A DNA stretch of 64,000 bases, taken from DASPWW01 sp963756745. Its GTDB lineage: Bacteria; Actinomycetota; Thermoleophilia; Solirubrobacterales; 70-9. Of this stretch, positions 33,485 to 43,100 are shown piece after piece. The first letter of the stretch is position 1. Every line of letters begins with the position of its first letter. The notes under the pieces were generated by a model. That model worked only from the letters and a program-made list of their open reading frames with translations, did not search any database and had not been told where the DNA came from. Both the position numbers and the translations under genes were made by a program. The stretch covers positions 1-64,000 of the forward strand of contig CAVWOU010000012.1 of the NCBI GenBank assembly GCA_963756745.1, in the 5' to 3' direction.

Positions 33485-34363
33485 CTAGCCGTCGCTCCCC
33501 CGTTCGCCCCGCTGGCGAAGAAAGCGCTGGAAGTCGCTCGCGATCGTCTCGCCGGACGGGACGTCGTCGAGCTCGACCGAGTCCGCCTGCTCCTGCTCGA
33601 GGCGCTCGACGAGCTCCTCGATCTCGGGGTTCGCGGCGACCGCGCGGTCGATCTGCTCGTCGAACCGCTCCGCCGCCTCCTCGAGCTCGGACGCCTCGAT
33701 CGCGACTCCCGTCAGGCTCTCGAGCCTCCGAAGCAGCGCCATCGCCGCCTTGGGGTTGGGGACGGCCGCGACGTAGTGGGGCACCGCCGCCCACAAGCTC
33801 GCCGATGTGATCCCGCGGCGACGGCACGCGTCGTGCAGCACTCCGACGATCCCCGTCGGCCCCTCGTACCTCGAACGGCTGAGGCCCAGCTGCTGGACGA
33901 GCTCGGGGTCGGTGGCGAGGCCGGTGATCGGGACGGGGCGCGTGTGGGCGACGTCGGCGATCAGCGCCCCGAGGGTCACGACCATCTCGACCTCGAGCCG
34001 CTCGGCCGCCTGAACGACGAGCTCGGTGAAGCTCCGCCATCGCAGGCTCGGCTCGGTCCCGCTGAGCAGCAGCAGGTCCCGCTCGGCGGTCGGCGCTGGC
34101 GCCGAGATTAAGGTGTTCGCGGGCCACTCGATCCGCCGTGTCTGGCCGGCGGTCAGGCGGACCGTCGGGCGCGTGTCCTGAAAGTCGAAGAACTCCTCGG
34201 GGTCGACACGCGCGATGACCTCCGACTCGAGCGACACGGCGACGGCCTCGAGCGCCGTGGTGGCGGCGCTCGCCGCGTCGTTCCAGCCGACGAACGCGGC
34301 GACCAGCGTTGGGGAACGGAGGTCGGGCGGGTCGCCTTCCCAGATCAGTGGATCTCGATCCAC
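33485..34363 (-). CDS. PAC2 family protein (proteasome-assembly-chaperone-like)
   Basis: A 292-residue protein of the PAC2 family found across actinobacteria. SPTLVAAFVGWNDAASAAT, VVTLGALIADVAHTRPVPI and SLWAAVPHYVAAVPNPKAAMALL are conserved landmarks. Archaeal and eukaryotic relatives chaperone 20S proteasome assembly; the bacterial role is not established. No proteasome or Pup genes are in this window. GTG at 34363 has a TAGTCT box 6 nt upstream. It directly abuts the helicase gene at its 3' end and is divergent from the next gene. Confidence 0.9.
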   Translation of the reverse strand: MDRDPLIWEGDPPDLRSPTLVAAFVGWNDAASAATTALEAVAVSLESEVIARVDPEEFFDFQDTRPTVRLTAGQTRRIEWPANTLISAPAPTAERDLLLLSGTEPSLRWRSFTELVVQAAERLEVEMVVTLGALIADVAHTRPVPITGLATDPELVQQLGLSRSRYEGPTGIVGVLHDACRRRGITSASLWAAVPHYVAAVPNPKAAMALLRRLESLTGVAIEASELEEAAERFDEQIDRAVAANPEIEELVERLEQEQADSVELDDVPSGETIASDFQRFLRQRGERGSDG

Positions 34364-34418
34364 AGAACGAGACTAACGGGTGGCCTGTGCGTCCGAGCCA
34401 GCTTGCAACATCGTGGGC

Positions 34419-35384
34419 ATGGAAGCCGCGAGCGGCCATCAGAACGGCGACCAGCGTGTCGCCTCGCAGTCGGACGCTTCGCGCCCGATGCTCGACGCCA
34501 AGAACACACGCCCCTCGGTGGCCGAGCTGCGGCCCGGGCAGCGCTTCGAGGGGCGGTACGCGTGCGTGCGCAAGGACCGGCTCACGGCGCGAAACGGCTC
34601 GCCCTACCTCTCGCTCGAGCTGCGCGATCGCACCGGCGCGATCCCGGCGCGCGTGTTCCGCGAGGTGGACCGGGTCGCGTCGCGCTTCGAGTCGGGCGAT
34701 GCGGTCCGGGTTCGCGGTCGCGCGGAGCGCTTCCGCGGCGATCTCCATGCGGAGCTCGAAGACGTCCGCCGCCTCGACGCCGGGGAATACGAGGCGTCCG
34801 AGTTCCTTCCCGCCGCCTACCGCTCCGTCGAGGAGCTCGAGGGCTTCCTCGAACACCTCGCGCGCGAGGTCCACGATCCCGAGCTGCGCGCCGTCGTCGA
34901 GGCGGTCCTGTTCCGCGACCCGGTGGCGAGGGAGTTCCGCCGCGCCCCGTGCACGCGCGCGGGTCACCATGCGTACCTGGGCGGGCTCGTCGAGCACACG
35001 GTCTCGGTGGGGACCATGGCGCTGGAGCTGTGCCCGCTCCATCCCCGGCTGGACTCCGATCTGCTGATGGCCGCCGCGCTGCTGCACGACGTCGGCAAGG
35101 TGCGCGAGTTCACATACGGCGCCGAGTTCGGCCTCACGGAGGAAGGGCGGATGCTCGGCCACCTCGCGATCGGGGCGGAGATCATCGGCGCCGCGGCGGG
35201 CGGGCTGTCCGAGGAACGGCGGGTCGCGCTGCTGCACTGCGTGCTCTCCCACCACGGCACCGACCCCGGCCGTCCCGGCGGGTCCGGCCAGGGTGCCCGC
35301 GGCCTCGGCTCGCCGGAGGCGCTCGCGCTGTATCGCCTCAACGCCCTCGACGCCTCGGTCAAAGGCGCGCTGGAGCACGGCTAG
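34419..35384 (+). CDS. OB-fold/HD-domain 3'-5' exoribonuclease (YhaM type)
   Basis: A 321-residue intact member of the family disrupted at 879-1899. The OB domain (residues about 35-125) starts SVAELRPGQRFEGRYACVRKDRLTARNGSPYLSLEL. The HD domain (about 155-310) has GHHAYLGGLVEHTVSVGTMA, the HD pair in LLHDVGKVREF, and VLSHHGT. YhaM-type enzymes degrade RNA or single-stranded DNA 3'-5' with Mn or Co. ATG at 34419 is chosen because CAACAT lies 7 nt upstream; GTG at 34380 would extend it. It overlaps the convergent ArfB gene by 4 bp. Confidence 0.85.
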   Translation: MEAASGHQNGDQRVASQSDASRPMLDAKNTRPSVAELRPGQRFEGRYACVRKDRLTARNGSPYLSLELRDRTGAIPARVFREVDRVASRFESGDAVRVRGRAERFRGDLHAELEDVRRLDAGEYEASEFLPAAYRSVEELEGFLEHLAREVHDPELRAVVEAVLFRDPVAREFRRAPCTRAGHHAYLGGLVEHTVSVGTMALELCPLHPRLDSDLLMAAALLHDVGKVREFTYGAEFGLTEEGRMLGHLAIGAEIIGAAAGGLSEERRVALLHCVLSHHGTDPGRPGGSGQGARGLGSPEALALYRLNALDASVKGALEHG

Positions 35385-35779
35385 TCCGGCTCGGGCGGGC
35401 GGCGTTCGCGCTTGCGCTGCGAGCGCGCGCGTTTGTCGGCGAGCCGACGCTCGCTCGCGGCGCGCGAGGGCCGCGTAGGCCGGCGCTTGCGCGGAGTCGC
35501 AAGCGCGGTCGCGAGCCGGTCTCGTAATCGTTCGAGGGCGAGCTCCCTGTTGCGCGCCTGCCCGCGAGCGTCCTGAGCGACCGCGGTGACGCGGGGTCCA
35601 GCGCGCTCGATCACCCGTCTCTTCTGCTCCTCGGTGAGCGCGCCGGACGCCGCGACGTCGAAGCTCGCCTCGATCCGCGACGCGGTGACGTTCGCGTGCT
35701 GGCCGCCTGGGCCCGACGAGCGGCTGGCCCGGAGCTCGATCTCCGACAGCGGCACCGCGACATCCGGTGTCACGACCAT
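35381..35779 (-). CDS. arfB: Peptidyl-tRNA hydrolase ArfB-like (YaeJ) rescue factor
   Basis: A 132-residue class-I release-factor-like protein without codon-recognition domains. The catalytic GGQ is in RSSGPGGQHANVTASRIE. The C-terminal tail is a long Arg/Lys-rich helix (PRKRRPTRPSRAASERRLADK) of the kind that enters the empty mRNA channel of stalled ribosomes. It hydrolyses peptidyl-tRNA on non-stop complexes. ATG at 35779 begins at homology. The gene is divergent from otsB and 4 bp convergent-overlapping with the OB/HD gene. Confidence 0.92.
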   Translation of the reverse strand: MVVTPDVAVPLSEIELRASRSSGPGGQHANVTASRIEASFDVAASGALTEEQKRRVIERAGPRVTAVAQDARGQARNRELALERLRDRLATALATPRKRRPTRPSRAASERRLADKRARSQRKRERRPPEPD

Positions 35780-35811
35780 TGGATCCTCCACGTAGCGCGA
35801 TACTAGGCCCC

Positions 35812-36630
35812 GTGCCCGGAGGCCCCGCCAAGCCCGCCGAGATAGTGGATCTGCTCCGTCCGCTTCGCGCCGACCCGGAGTCCTCGGCGATCTTCTGCGA
35901 CATCGACGGGACGCTCGCCCCGATCGCCGAGCGCTCCGACAGGGCGTCGGTGCCCGACGCGACACGGGACGTTCTGGCGTCGCTCGCCCGGCGCTACGCC
36001 GTGGTCGGCTGCGTGTCGGGTCGGAGGGCGGAGGAGGCCCGCCGGCTCGTCGGGCTCGACGAGCTCGTCTATATCGGCAATCACGGGTTCGAGCGCTTCC
36101 TGCCCGACGTTGGCGACGTTCGTCTCGACCCGGCGGTCGCGGGGCACGAGGACGACGTCGCGGCGTTCCTCGAGCACCTCGACGCCCGCGAGCTCGTCGC
36201 GCTGGGCATCAGGGTCGAGGACAAGGGCCCGATCTGCGCGCTGCACTGGCGCGGGGCGGCGGACGACCGAGCGGCCGAGGCCGGGGCGCGCGAGATCGCG
36301 ACGGACGCAATCGGAAGGAACCTGCTGCCGCACTGGGGACGCAAGATTCTGGAGATTCGCCCCGCGGTGAACCTCGACAAGGGGACCGCGCTCGCCGAGC
36401 TGCTCGACGAGCTCAGGATCGCGCACGCGCTGTACGGCGGCGACGATCGAACCGACATCGACGCTTTCCGCCGCCTGCGCGAGCTCACAGCGGCGGGCGA
36501 GCTCGACTCCACGGTGTGTGTCGCGATCGCCTCCGACGAGAGCCCCAGCGAGCTCGCCGAGGAGGCCGACGTGCTCGTCGACGGCCCGTCGGGCTTCCTC
36601 GAAGTGCTGCGCTCGCTCGAGGAGTCCTAG
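35812..36630 (+). CDS. otsB: Trehalose-6-phosphate phosphatase
   Basis: A 272-residue HAD-superfamily enzyme. The nucleophile motif FCDIDGTLAPIAE, the cap segment DVRLDPAVAGHEDDVAAFL, and the late motif LYGGDDRTDIDAF are canonical OtsB features. It releases phosphate from trehalose-6-phosphate to give trehalose, an osmoprotectant and envelope-lipid precursor. No otsA is in the window. GTG at 35812 follows a GATACT box by 7 nt. The membrane protein gene begins immediately after its stop. Confidence 0.9.
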   Translation: MPGGPAKPAEIVDLLRPLRADPESSAIFCDIDGTLAPIAERSDRASVPDATRDVLASLARRYAVVGCVSGRRAEEARRLVGLDELVYIGNHGFERFLPDVGDVRLDPAVAGHEDDVAAFLEHLDARELVALGIRVEDKGPICALHWRGAADDRAAEAGAREIATDAIGRNLLPHWGRKILEIRPAVNLDKGTALAELLDELRIAHALYGGDDRTDIDAFRRLRELTAAGELDSTVCVAIASDESPSELAEEADVLVDGPSGFLEVLRSLEES

Positions 36631-37197
36631 ATGCTGTTCACGGATCTGCTCCGCATCACAGTGCTGCTCGTCGCCGCCGAGGCGACAGTCCTCGGCGCCG
36701 TCGCGGTCCTGATCGCGAACCGTGACGGCGACGTAGCGACGCTGATCGTCGCCGCTGGATGGTGGGTGGTCGCACTCGTGGCCGGGCTGATACTCGGCCG
36801 CGCCGATCGCGCCGCCGATGGGATGGCGCGCGTGCTCGCCGGCGCGCGGGTCTCACCGAGCCTCCCCCCCGAGAGCCCGCTGAGAATCGCGTTGATCCGG
36901 CTGTGGCCGCTCGGGGCGTTCGCGCTGATCGCGGGCGGGCTCGCGTGGATCTGGCCGCAGGTGGCGGCGATCGGCGCCGGCTACGCGCTGCTCGTGGCGC
37001 TGACGTGGCGAAATCGCGAGGCCGCGGTCACGGGCGTCGAGGACCGCGACGGCGTCCGCTTCTACGTCGAGCCCTCCTCGGCGCTGGAGCCCGTGAGGCT
37101 CGTTCGGACTCCCGGGCTCAGCCGCGACCGCTTGCCGGCCGGCCAACCGCCGCCGCCGGAGCGCGAGGCAGGCGTCGGCGGAGGCCGTCCCGCGTAG
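36631..37197 (+). CDS. Integral membrane protein of unknown function
   Basis: I recognise no family. The 188-residue product has about four predicted membrane spans: LLRITVLLVAAEATVLGAVAV, TLIVAAGWWVVALVAGLILG, LWPLGAFALIAGGLAWIW and VAAIGAGYALLVALTW. A soluble C-terminal tail of about 60 residues follows (EDRDGVRFYVEPSSALEPVRL), ending in a Pro/Glu/Gly-rich stretch. It starts directly at the otsB stop and is therefore probably co-translated with it. Confidence 0.75.
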   Translation: MLFTDLLRITVLLVAAEATVLGAVAVLIANRDGDVATLIVAAGWWVVALVAGLILGRADRAADGMARVLAGARVSPSLPPESPLRIALIRLWPLGAFALIAGGLAWIWPQVAAIGAGYALLVALTWRNREAAVTGVEDRDGVRFYVEPSSALEPVRLVRTPGLSRDRLPAGQPPPPEREAGVGGGRPA

Positions 37198-37200
37198 CGG

Positions 37201-38931
37201 CTAGCGCTTCGCTCGCTTCCTGAGCTTCGCGAATTCGCGCCACCCGCGGGTGTTCGCGATCTGGCCGGCCGTGAGCCACGCGCGGCGTGCGGTGGCGACG
37301 CCGTAGCGCATGTTCTCCATCGTGCGCACGCGGTGGGCGTCGGTGTTGATCACGATCGTCGCGCCGATGTCCGCGGCGAGGCGCGCGTTCTGCTCCGAGA
37401 GGTCGCGGCGGTTGGGGTTGCCGTTGATCTCGAGCATCGTCCCGTTCGCGGCCGCCGCCTCCGCGACGCGCTCGACGTCGATGTCATACGGGCGGCGCCT
37501 CAGGATCATCCGGCCCGACAGGTGGCCGATGCAGTCGACGAGCGGATGCTCAATCGCGGTCACCACGCGATCGGTCATCTTCTTCTCGCTGATCCGGAAC
37601 GAGGTGTGAACGCTCGCGATCACCCAGTCGAGCTCTTCGAGCACATCGTCCTCGTAGTCCAGCGAGCCGTCCGGGAGGATGTTCGTCTCCGTCCCGGCGA
37701 GCAGCTTGAGCCCGCGCGTCCGGCGGTCGAGCGCTCGCACCTCTTCGACGCGCTCGAGGAGCGCATCGGGCTGGACGTCGTTGCCGAATCCGTGGGAGGC
37801 CGAGTGATCGGTGACGGCGAGGTACGAGTAGCCGCGCGCCCCCGCCGCCTCGGCCATCTCCTCGAGCGTGTTGTGCCCGTCCGACAGCGTCGTGTGGCAG
37901 TGGAGGTCGCCGCGGATGTCCTCGCTTGTGATGAGCTTCGGCAGCGTGCCGTCGTCGGCTGCCTTGATCTCGCCGCCTCCCTCGCGTAGCTCGGGCTCGA
38001 TGTAGGGGAGCTCGAGCCGCTCGTAAACCTCCTCCTCGGTCGCGCACAGCGTGACCCGCCCGCTCTCGACATCCTTGATCCCGTGCTCCGACACCGACAG
38101 CCCGCGCGCGACGGCGCGCTCGCGGAGCTTGATGTTGTGCTCGGCCGAGCCGGTGAAGTGCTGGAGCAGGTTCCCGTACTCCTCTGGTGCGGCGATGCGG
38201 AGATCGACCACGATCCCGTTGTGGGTGAGGATCCGGGCCGCGGCGTCGCCCCCCGCGCGGGGTTCGGCGGAAAGCGAATGCGATCCGAGCTCGGCAGCGA
38301 GCGCCTCGGGGTCGGTGGAAGTGGCGATCAGGTCGATGTCCTTGCACGTCTCGGCCATCCGTCGGGCGGAGCCAGCGACAGCCACCTCGCCGCTGGCCGG
38401 GCTCTCCCGGAGCGAAGCGGCGATCTCCTCCGCGATCGGGAGCGCGTCGGAGAGCAGCCGGCGCTCCCCGACCCCTTCCTTCTCGAGCTTCTCGACCGCA
38501 GCGAGCACGTTTTCCTCCGCCTTCTGCCCGAGCCCCTTGACGTCGCGAAGCCGGCCCGACTCGGCGGCCTCGCGGAGCTGCTCGAGGCTCTCGATCCCGA
38601 GCTCGTCGTGCAGCCGCCGGGCGGTCCGCGCTCCGAGCCCCGGGACATAGGTGACCTCGATAAGCGAGGTCGGGAAGCGCTCCTTGAGCTTGTCGGCGGC
38701 CGGAATCGAGCCGGTGTCGACGAGCGCCACGATCTTCTCCTGCAGCGTCTTGCCGACGCCGGGGAGCTCGGTCGCGCGGCCCTCCCTGGCGAGCTCCTCG
38801 ACCGAAACCGGGCTGTCGCGGATCACTCGGGCCGCCTCGCGGTAGGCGATCACCCGGTAGCGCACCGCCCCGTCGAGCTCGTACAGCGTGCCTAGCTCGG
38901 AAAGCGCGTTGGCGATCTCCGCGTTCCGCAT
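37201..38931 (-). CDS. polX: DNA polymerase X with PHP domain
   Basis: A 576-residue family-X repair polymerase. Helix-hairpin-helix elements (ATELPGVGKTLQEKIVALV and YVPGLGARTARRLHDELGI) are at residues about 50-130, a palm region with AVAGSARRMAETCKDIDLIA carries the metal aspartates, and the PHP domain begins DLHCHTTLSDGHNTLEEM (about residue 340). PolX fills gaps in base-excision repair and the PHP part provides 3'-5' exonuclease or phosphatase activity. The length is standard for bacterial PolX. A TAAGTT box ends 6 nt before the ATG. Confidence 0.93.
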   Translation of the reverse strand: MRNAEIANALSELGTLYELDGAVRYRVIAYREAARVIRDSPVSVEELAREGRATELPGVGKTLQEKIVALVDTGSIPAADKLKERFPTSLIEVTYVPGLGARTARRLHDELGIESLEQLREAAESGRLRDVKGLGQKAEENVLAAVEKLEKEGVGERRLLSDALPIAEEIAASLRESPASGEVAVAGSARRMAETCKDIDLIATSTDPEALAAELGSHSLSAEPRAGGDAAARILTHNGIVVDLRIAAPEEYGNLLQHFTGSAEHNIKLRERAVARGLSVSEHGIKDVESGRVTLCATEEEVYERLELPYIEPELREGGGEIKAADDGTLPKLITSEDIRGDLHCHTTLSDGHNTLEEMAEAAGARGYSYLAVTDHSASHGFGNDVQPDALLERVEEVRALDRRTRGLKLLAGTETNILPDGSLDYEDDVLEELDWVIASVHTSFRISEKKMTDRVVTAIEHPLVDCIGHLSGRMILRRRPYDIDVERVAEAAAANGTMLEINGNPNRRDLSEQNARLAADIGATIVINTDAHRVRTMENMRYGVATARRAWLTAGQIANTRGWREFAKLRKRAKR

Positions 38932-39026
38932 ACCCCTAACTTATTCGCGACCGTGAGCGCGCGGCTCTACAAGGGTGTGGGTGGGCGGGGAAGCTGATTT
39001 TGGGCCGCGCGCGAACCTCGAGTGAT

Positions 39027-39746
39027 GTGAGCACCCCTTCGCCTGTCTGGGTGGTCCTTCCGACCTACAACGAGGCCGAGACCATCGAGCCGGTGGTTCG
39101 CGCCACTCGCGACAACCTGCCCGCGTCTCGGCACGTGCTGGTCGTCGACGATGGCTCCCCGGACGGGACCGGCGAGGTCGCCGGCCGCCTCGCCGCCGAG
39201 CTCGACGACGTGTCCGTGCTGCACAGGCCTGGCAAGGGGGGGCTCGGTCCCGCCTACATCGCCGGCCTCGGCGCCGCACTCGAGGGAGGGGCCGAGCTGG
39301 TGGTCCAGATGGACGCCGACTTCTCCCACGATCCAGCCGAGCTGCCGCGCTTGATCGCCGCCACGGACGAGGCCGATCTCGTGGTCGGGTCGCGCTACAC
39401 CGAGGGCGGACGCGTGACCGACTGGGGCTACGGGAGGGTCGCGATCAGCCGCTGGGGGAGCCGGTACGCCCGGATGGTGCTCGGGATCCGGGTCCACGAC
39501 ATGACGAGCGGATTCAAGTGCTGGCGGCGCGCGGCACTCGACGCGATCGACCTCGCGTCGATTCACTCGCACGGGTACGCGTTCCAGGTCGAGATGACCT
39601 ACCGGGCGCGAGAGGCCGGAATGAGGATCGTCGAGGTGCCGATCACGTTTCGGGACCGCCGGGTGGGGGAATCGAAGATGACCGGCTCGATTGTGCTCGA
39701 GGCCGCGATGCGGGTCCCCGGGATGCGCTTCCGGGGGCGTGGCTGA
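39027..39746 (+). CDS. Family 2 glycosyltransferase, polyprenol monophosphomannose synthase-like
   Basis: A 239-residue GT2 enzyme. VVLPTYNEAETIEPVV, the DxD-type region QMDADFSHDP, VVGSRYTEGGRVTDWGYGR and MTSGFKCWRRAAL match dolichol-phosphate mannose synthases (Ppm1 domain). It would move mannose (or glucose) from GDP/UDP-sugar to polyprenyl phosphate for lipoglycan or glycoprotein synthesis. It lacks a membrane domain, so it acts on the inner leaflet as a peripheral protein. GTG at 39027 fits homology better than TTG at 39000. In other actinobacteria this domain is fused to or beside Lnt; here the Lnt-like gene is 7 kb away. Confidence 0.88.
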   Translation: MSTPSPVWVVLPTYNEAETIEPVVRATRDNLPASRHVLVVDDGSPDGTGEVAGRLAAELDDVSVLHRPGKGGLGPAYIAGLGAALEGGAELVVQMDADFSHDPAELPRLIAATDEADLVVGSRYTEGGRVTDWGYGRVAISRWGSRYARMVLGIRVHDMTSGFKCWRRAALDAIDLASIHSHGYAFQVEMTYRAREAGMRIVEVPITFRDRRVGESKMTGSIVLEAAMRVPGMRFRGRG

Positions 39747-39766
39747 GCCACCACCAGCCGCGGTAC

Positions 39767-39772
39767 TATACT
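39767..39772 (+). promoter_or_regulatory. -10 box (TATACT) of the thioredoxin promoter
   Basis: TATACT lies in a short AT-rich island (39764-39780) rare in this GC-rich region, about 55 nt before the ATG. It overlaps a small inverted repeat CTATA-N5-TATAG. A good AGGAG ribosome site precedes the gene, so this message has a conventional leader. Confidence 0.5.
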
Positions 39773-39827
39773 TTTTATAGCGACGCTTGTTCGTCGCCCG
39801 TTTAGCGATCACCCGACAGGAGAGGCA

Positions 39828-40154
39828 ATGCCCGGACAGCTCCCCGATGTGACCGACGCAAACTTCCAGTCCGAGGTCCTCGACTCCGAGACCGCGGTGC
39901 TGGTCGACTTCTGGGCACCCTGGTGTGGTCCGTGCCGCGTCGTCCATCCGATCCTCGAGGAGATCGACAGCGAGCGGGACGATCTGCGAGTCGTCAGCCT
40001 CAACGTCGACGACAACCAGCAGACCGCGGCGCAGTACGAGGTGCTCTCGATCCCGACCCTGATCGTGTTCAAGGGCGGCCAGGAGGTCAAGAAGGTGATC
40101 GGGGCGCTGCCGAAGAAGCGACTCGAGGCCGAGCTCGAGCCGGCGCTCGCGTAG
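39828..40154 (+). CDS. trxA: Thioredoxin
   Basis: A 108-residue thioredoxin with active site WCGPC in FWAPWCGPCRVVHP (Cys about 32 and 35), cis-Pro in LSIPTLIVFKGG and the standard length. It reduces protein disulfides with thioredoxin reductase and can recycle MsrA at 46943. The stop abuts that of ileS on the other strand. Confidence 0.96.
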   Translation: MPGQLPDVTDANFQSEVLDSETAVLVDFWAPWCGPCRVVHPILEEIDSERDDLRVVSLNVDDNQQTAAQYEVLSIPTLIVFKGGQEVKKVIGALPKKRLEAELEPALA

Positions 40155-43100
40155 TCAGCGCGTCGCGCTGACGCCGATTCGCAGCTCGCGGCCCTCGATC
40201 CGGGTCTCGAGCCCGTCGGACCCGTCGTAGGAAAGCGACGTCGCGAGTGTCTCGCCGGCTACGTAGTCCTGATGTATACGCGCGGCGTCCAGCAATTCCG
40301 GGTCGCCGCCAAGCCGCAGCTCGATCCTGTCGGTGACCTCCAGCCCCGCGTCCCTGCGGGCGTTCTGGACGGCGTGCACGACCTCGCGCGCGAGCCCCTC
40401 GCGGCGAAGCTCGTCGTCGAGATCGAGCGCGAGCGCCACCGCGCGGCCGGACTCGGCCTCGACCTGGTAGCCGTCGAGTGGCCGCAGCACTAGTGACACG
40501 TCGTCGGGCTCGATGTCGTGCTCGGTGCCGTTCACCTGGATGCCGATGGTCTGCTCGCCTGCGACGGCCTCGGCGACGGCGGTCGGGTCGAGCGCCTCGA
40601 CTGCGGCCGCCGCCTGCGGCATCAGCTTCCCGAACCGGGGACCGAGTGAGCGGTAGTTGGGCTTCACCTCGTACCGGACCAGCTCCGCCTCCTCGGCGAC
40701 GAACTCGATCTCCTTCACGTTGAGCTCGCGGGCCACGAGCTCCGAAAGCCGCTGGATCTCCTCGCGCTCGCGATCGGTGGCGACGATCACCGCCTTGCGA
40801 AGCGGCTGGCGGACCTTGACTCCGGCCTGGGCGCGGGCGGCCCGGCCGAGCTCGACCGCTCGGCGCACCGCCGCCATGCCGAGCTCGAGGTTCACGTCCT
40901 CGAGCCCCTCGTCGGGCTCGGGGAAGTCGAGCAGGTGGACCGAGTCCGGCGCGTCGCCGAGCGCCTCGGTCTCGCCACCGGCGAGGTTGAGATAGATCTC
41001 GTCGGCGAGGAATGGGGTGAACGGCGCGAGCAGCGCCGAGACGTCGAGCAGGCAGCGGCGCAGCGTCCCGAACGCCGCACGGTCGCCCTCCCAGAACCGT
41101 CTGCGCGACAGGCGCACGTACCAGTTCGAGAGCTCGTCCACGTAGCCGGCGATCGCGCCACCGGCTGCCGTGGAGTCGAACGCCTCGAGCCCGTCGGTCA
41201 CCTCGCGGATCGTCCCCTGCAGCCGGGACAGCGCCCACCGGTCCAGGTTGCTCGGGTCGCGGGGTACCTCGGGCGGGTCCGCAGGGTTGATCCCTTCCGC
41301 GTTCGCGTACAGCACCCAGAACGAGTACGTGTTCCACAGCGTGAGCATGAACTGGCGCACCGCCTCGCCGACGGTGTCAACCGAGAACCGGTAGCCGGCC
41401 CACGGCTGCTGCGAGGTGAGGTAGTACCAGCGCAGTGCGTCGGCCCCGTGGCGGTCGATCACCTCGCTCGGCTCGACCACGTTGCCCCGGCTCTTCGACA
41501 TCTTCTGTCCCTCGGGGTCGAGGATCAGCCCGAGGCACACGCAGTGGCGGTAGCTCGTGGTGTCGAACAGCAGGACCGAGACCGCGAGCAGCGAGTAGAA
41601 CCAGCCGCGGGTCTGGTCGATCGCCTCGCAGATGAACTCGGCCGGGAAGCGCTGCTCGAACTCGTCTTTGCCCTCGAACGGGTAGTGGAATTGGGCGAAC
41701 GGCATCGAGCCCGAGTCGAACCATGCGTCGATCACTTCCGCGACACGCCGCATCTCCCCGCCGCACGCGGTGCACGGGATCACCACGTCGTCGATGTAGG
41801 GACGATGGAGGTCGTCGGGGACCTCGCCTCCGCGCTCGCGCAGCTCATCGATCGACCCGGCGCAGAAGCGCTCCTCGCACTCCGCGCTCGCGCACTCCCA
41901 GACCGGCAGCGGCGTGCCCCAGTAGCGCTCGCGCGAGAGTGCCCAGTCGACGTTCCCCTCGAGCCACTTGCCGAACCGCCCGTGCTTGATGCGCTCCGGG
42001 TGCCAGTCGATCTGCTCGTTCTCCGCGAGCATCCGGTCGCGGACCTCGGTGGTGCGGATGTACCAGCTCGACTTCGCGTAGTAGAGCAGCGGCGTGTCGC
42101 ATCGCCAGCAGTGCGGGTAGGCGTGTTCGTAGGTCTCGGCGCGAAGCAACAGCCCTCGCTCGCGCAGAGCCTCGACGATGTCCTCGTCGGCGTCCTTCAC
42201 GAACCGGCCCTCGAAGTCCGTGATCCGCTCGTCAAAAGTGCCGTCGGGGCGCACCGGGTTCTGGAGCTTGATCCCGTACTGCTCCCCGAGCCGGAAGTCG
42301 TCCTCGCCGAACGCGATCGCCGTGTGCACCAGGCCCGTTCCCTCGGACGTGGTGACGAAGTCGGCCTCGAGCACGGTGTGCCCGCGGGGGCCGTAGTCGG
42401 TGATGTAGGAGAAGGGGGGCTTGTAGGCGACACCGGCGAGCGCCGAGCCCGGAAGATGGGAGAGCACCTCGGCTCCCTCGCCGAGCACGCGCTCGACGAG
42501 GTCCGCCGCGAGCACATACACCTCGTCCGAGCCCGGGACCCGCGCCCGCACGTACTCGATCTCCGGGCCGACCGCAACAGCCGCATTCGTAATCAGCGTC
42601 CACGGCGTAGTCGTCCACACGAGCAGGCGATCGCCCGCGCGCAGCGGGCTCTCCGGGATCTCGGCGCTCGGCGGGACCTCGGTGACGGGCAGCTTCACGT
42701 ACACCGACGGGTCCTGGACGTCTTTGTAGCCCTGCGCCACCTCGTGCGAGGACAGCGTCGTCTGGTCGCGGGGGCAGTAGGGGACGACCCCGTTGCGCTC
42801 GTACAGCCGCCCGTCGTCCCAGATCCGCCGCAGCGACCACCACACCGACTCGATGTAGGTGTTGTCCAGTGTGACGTAGGGGTCGTCGAGGTCGATCCAG
42901 AACCCGATCCGCTCGGTGAGCCGGTTCCAGTCCTCGACGTAGCGGAACACCGACTCGCGGCAGCGGTCATTGAACTCGGCGATCCCGTATGCCTCGATGT
43001 CGGCCTTCGAGCTGATCCCTAGCTCCCTCTCGACCTCGAGCTCGACCGGGAGCCCATGGGTGTCCCACCCGGCCTTGCGCGGCACGCGGTACCCGCGCAT

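Noticed and set aside
33039..35903. 954-codon minus-strand frame across three genes
   Set aside because: It crosses the nuclease, PAC2 and exonuclease genes in a different frame and has no recognisable motif.
40935..43022. 695-codon plus-strand frame opposite ileS
   Set aside because: Antisense to an intact IleRS and without any motif.
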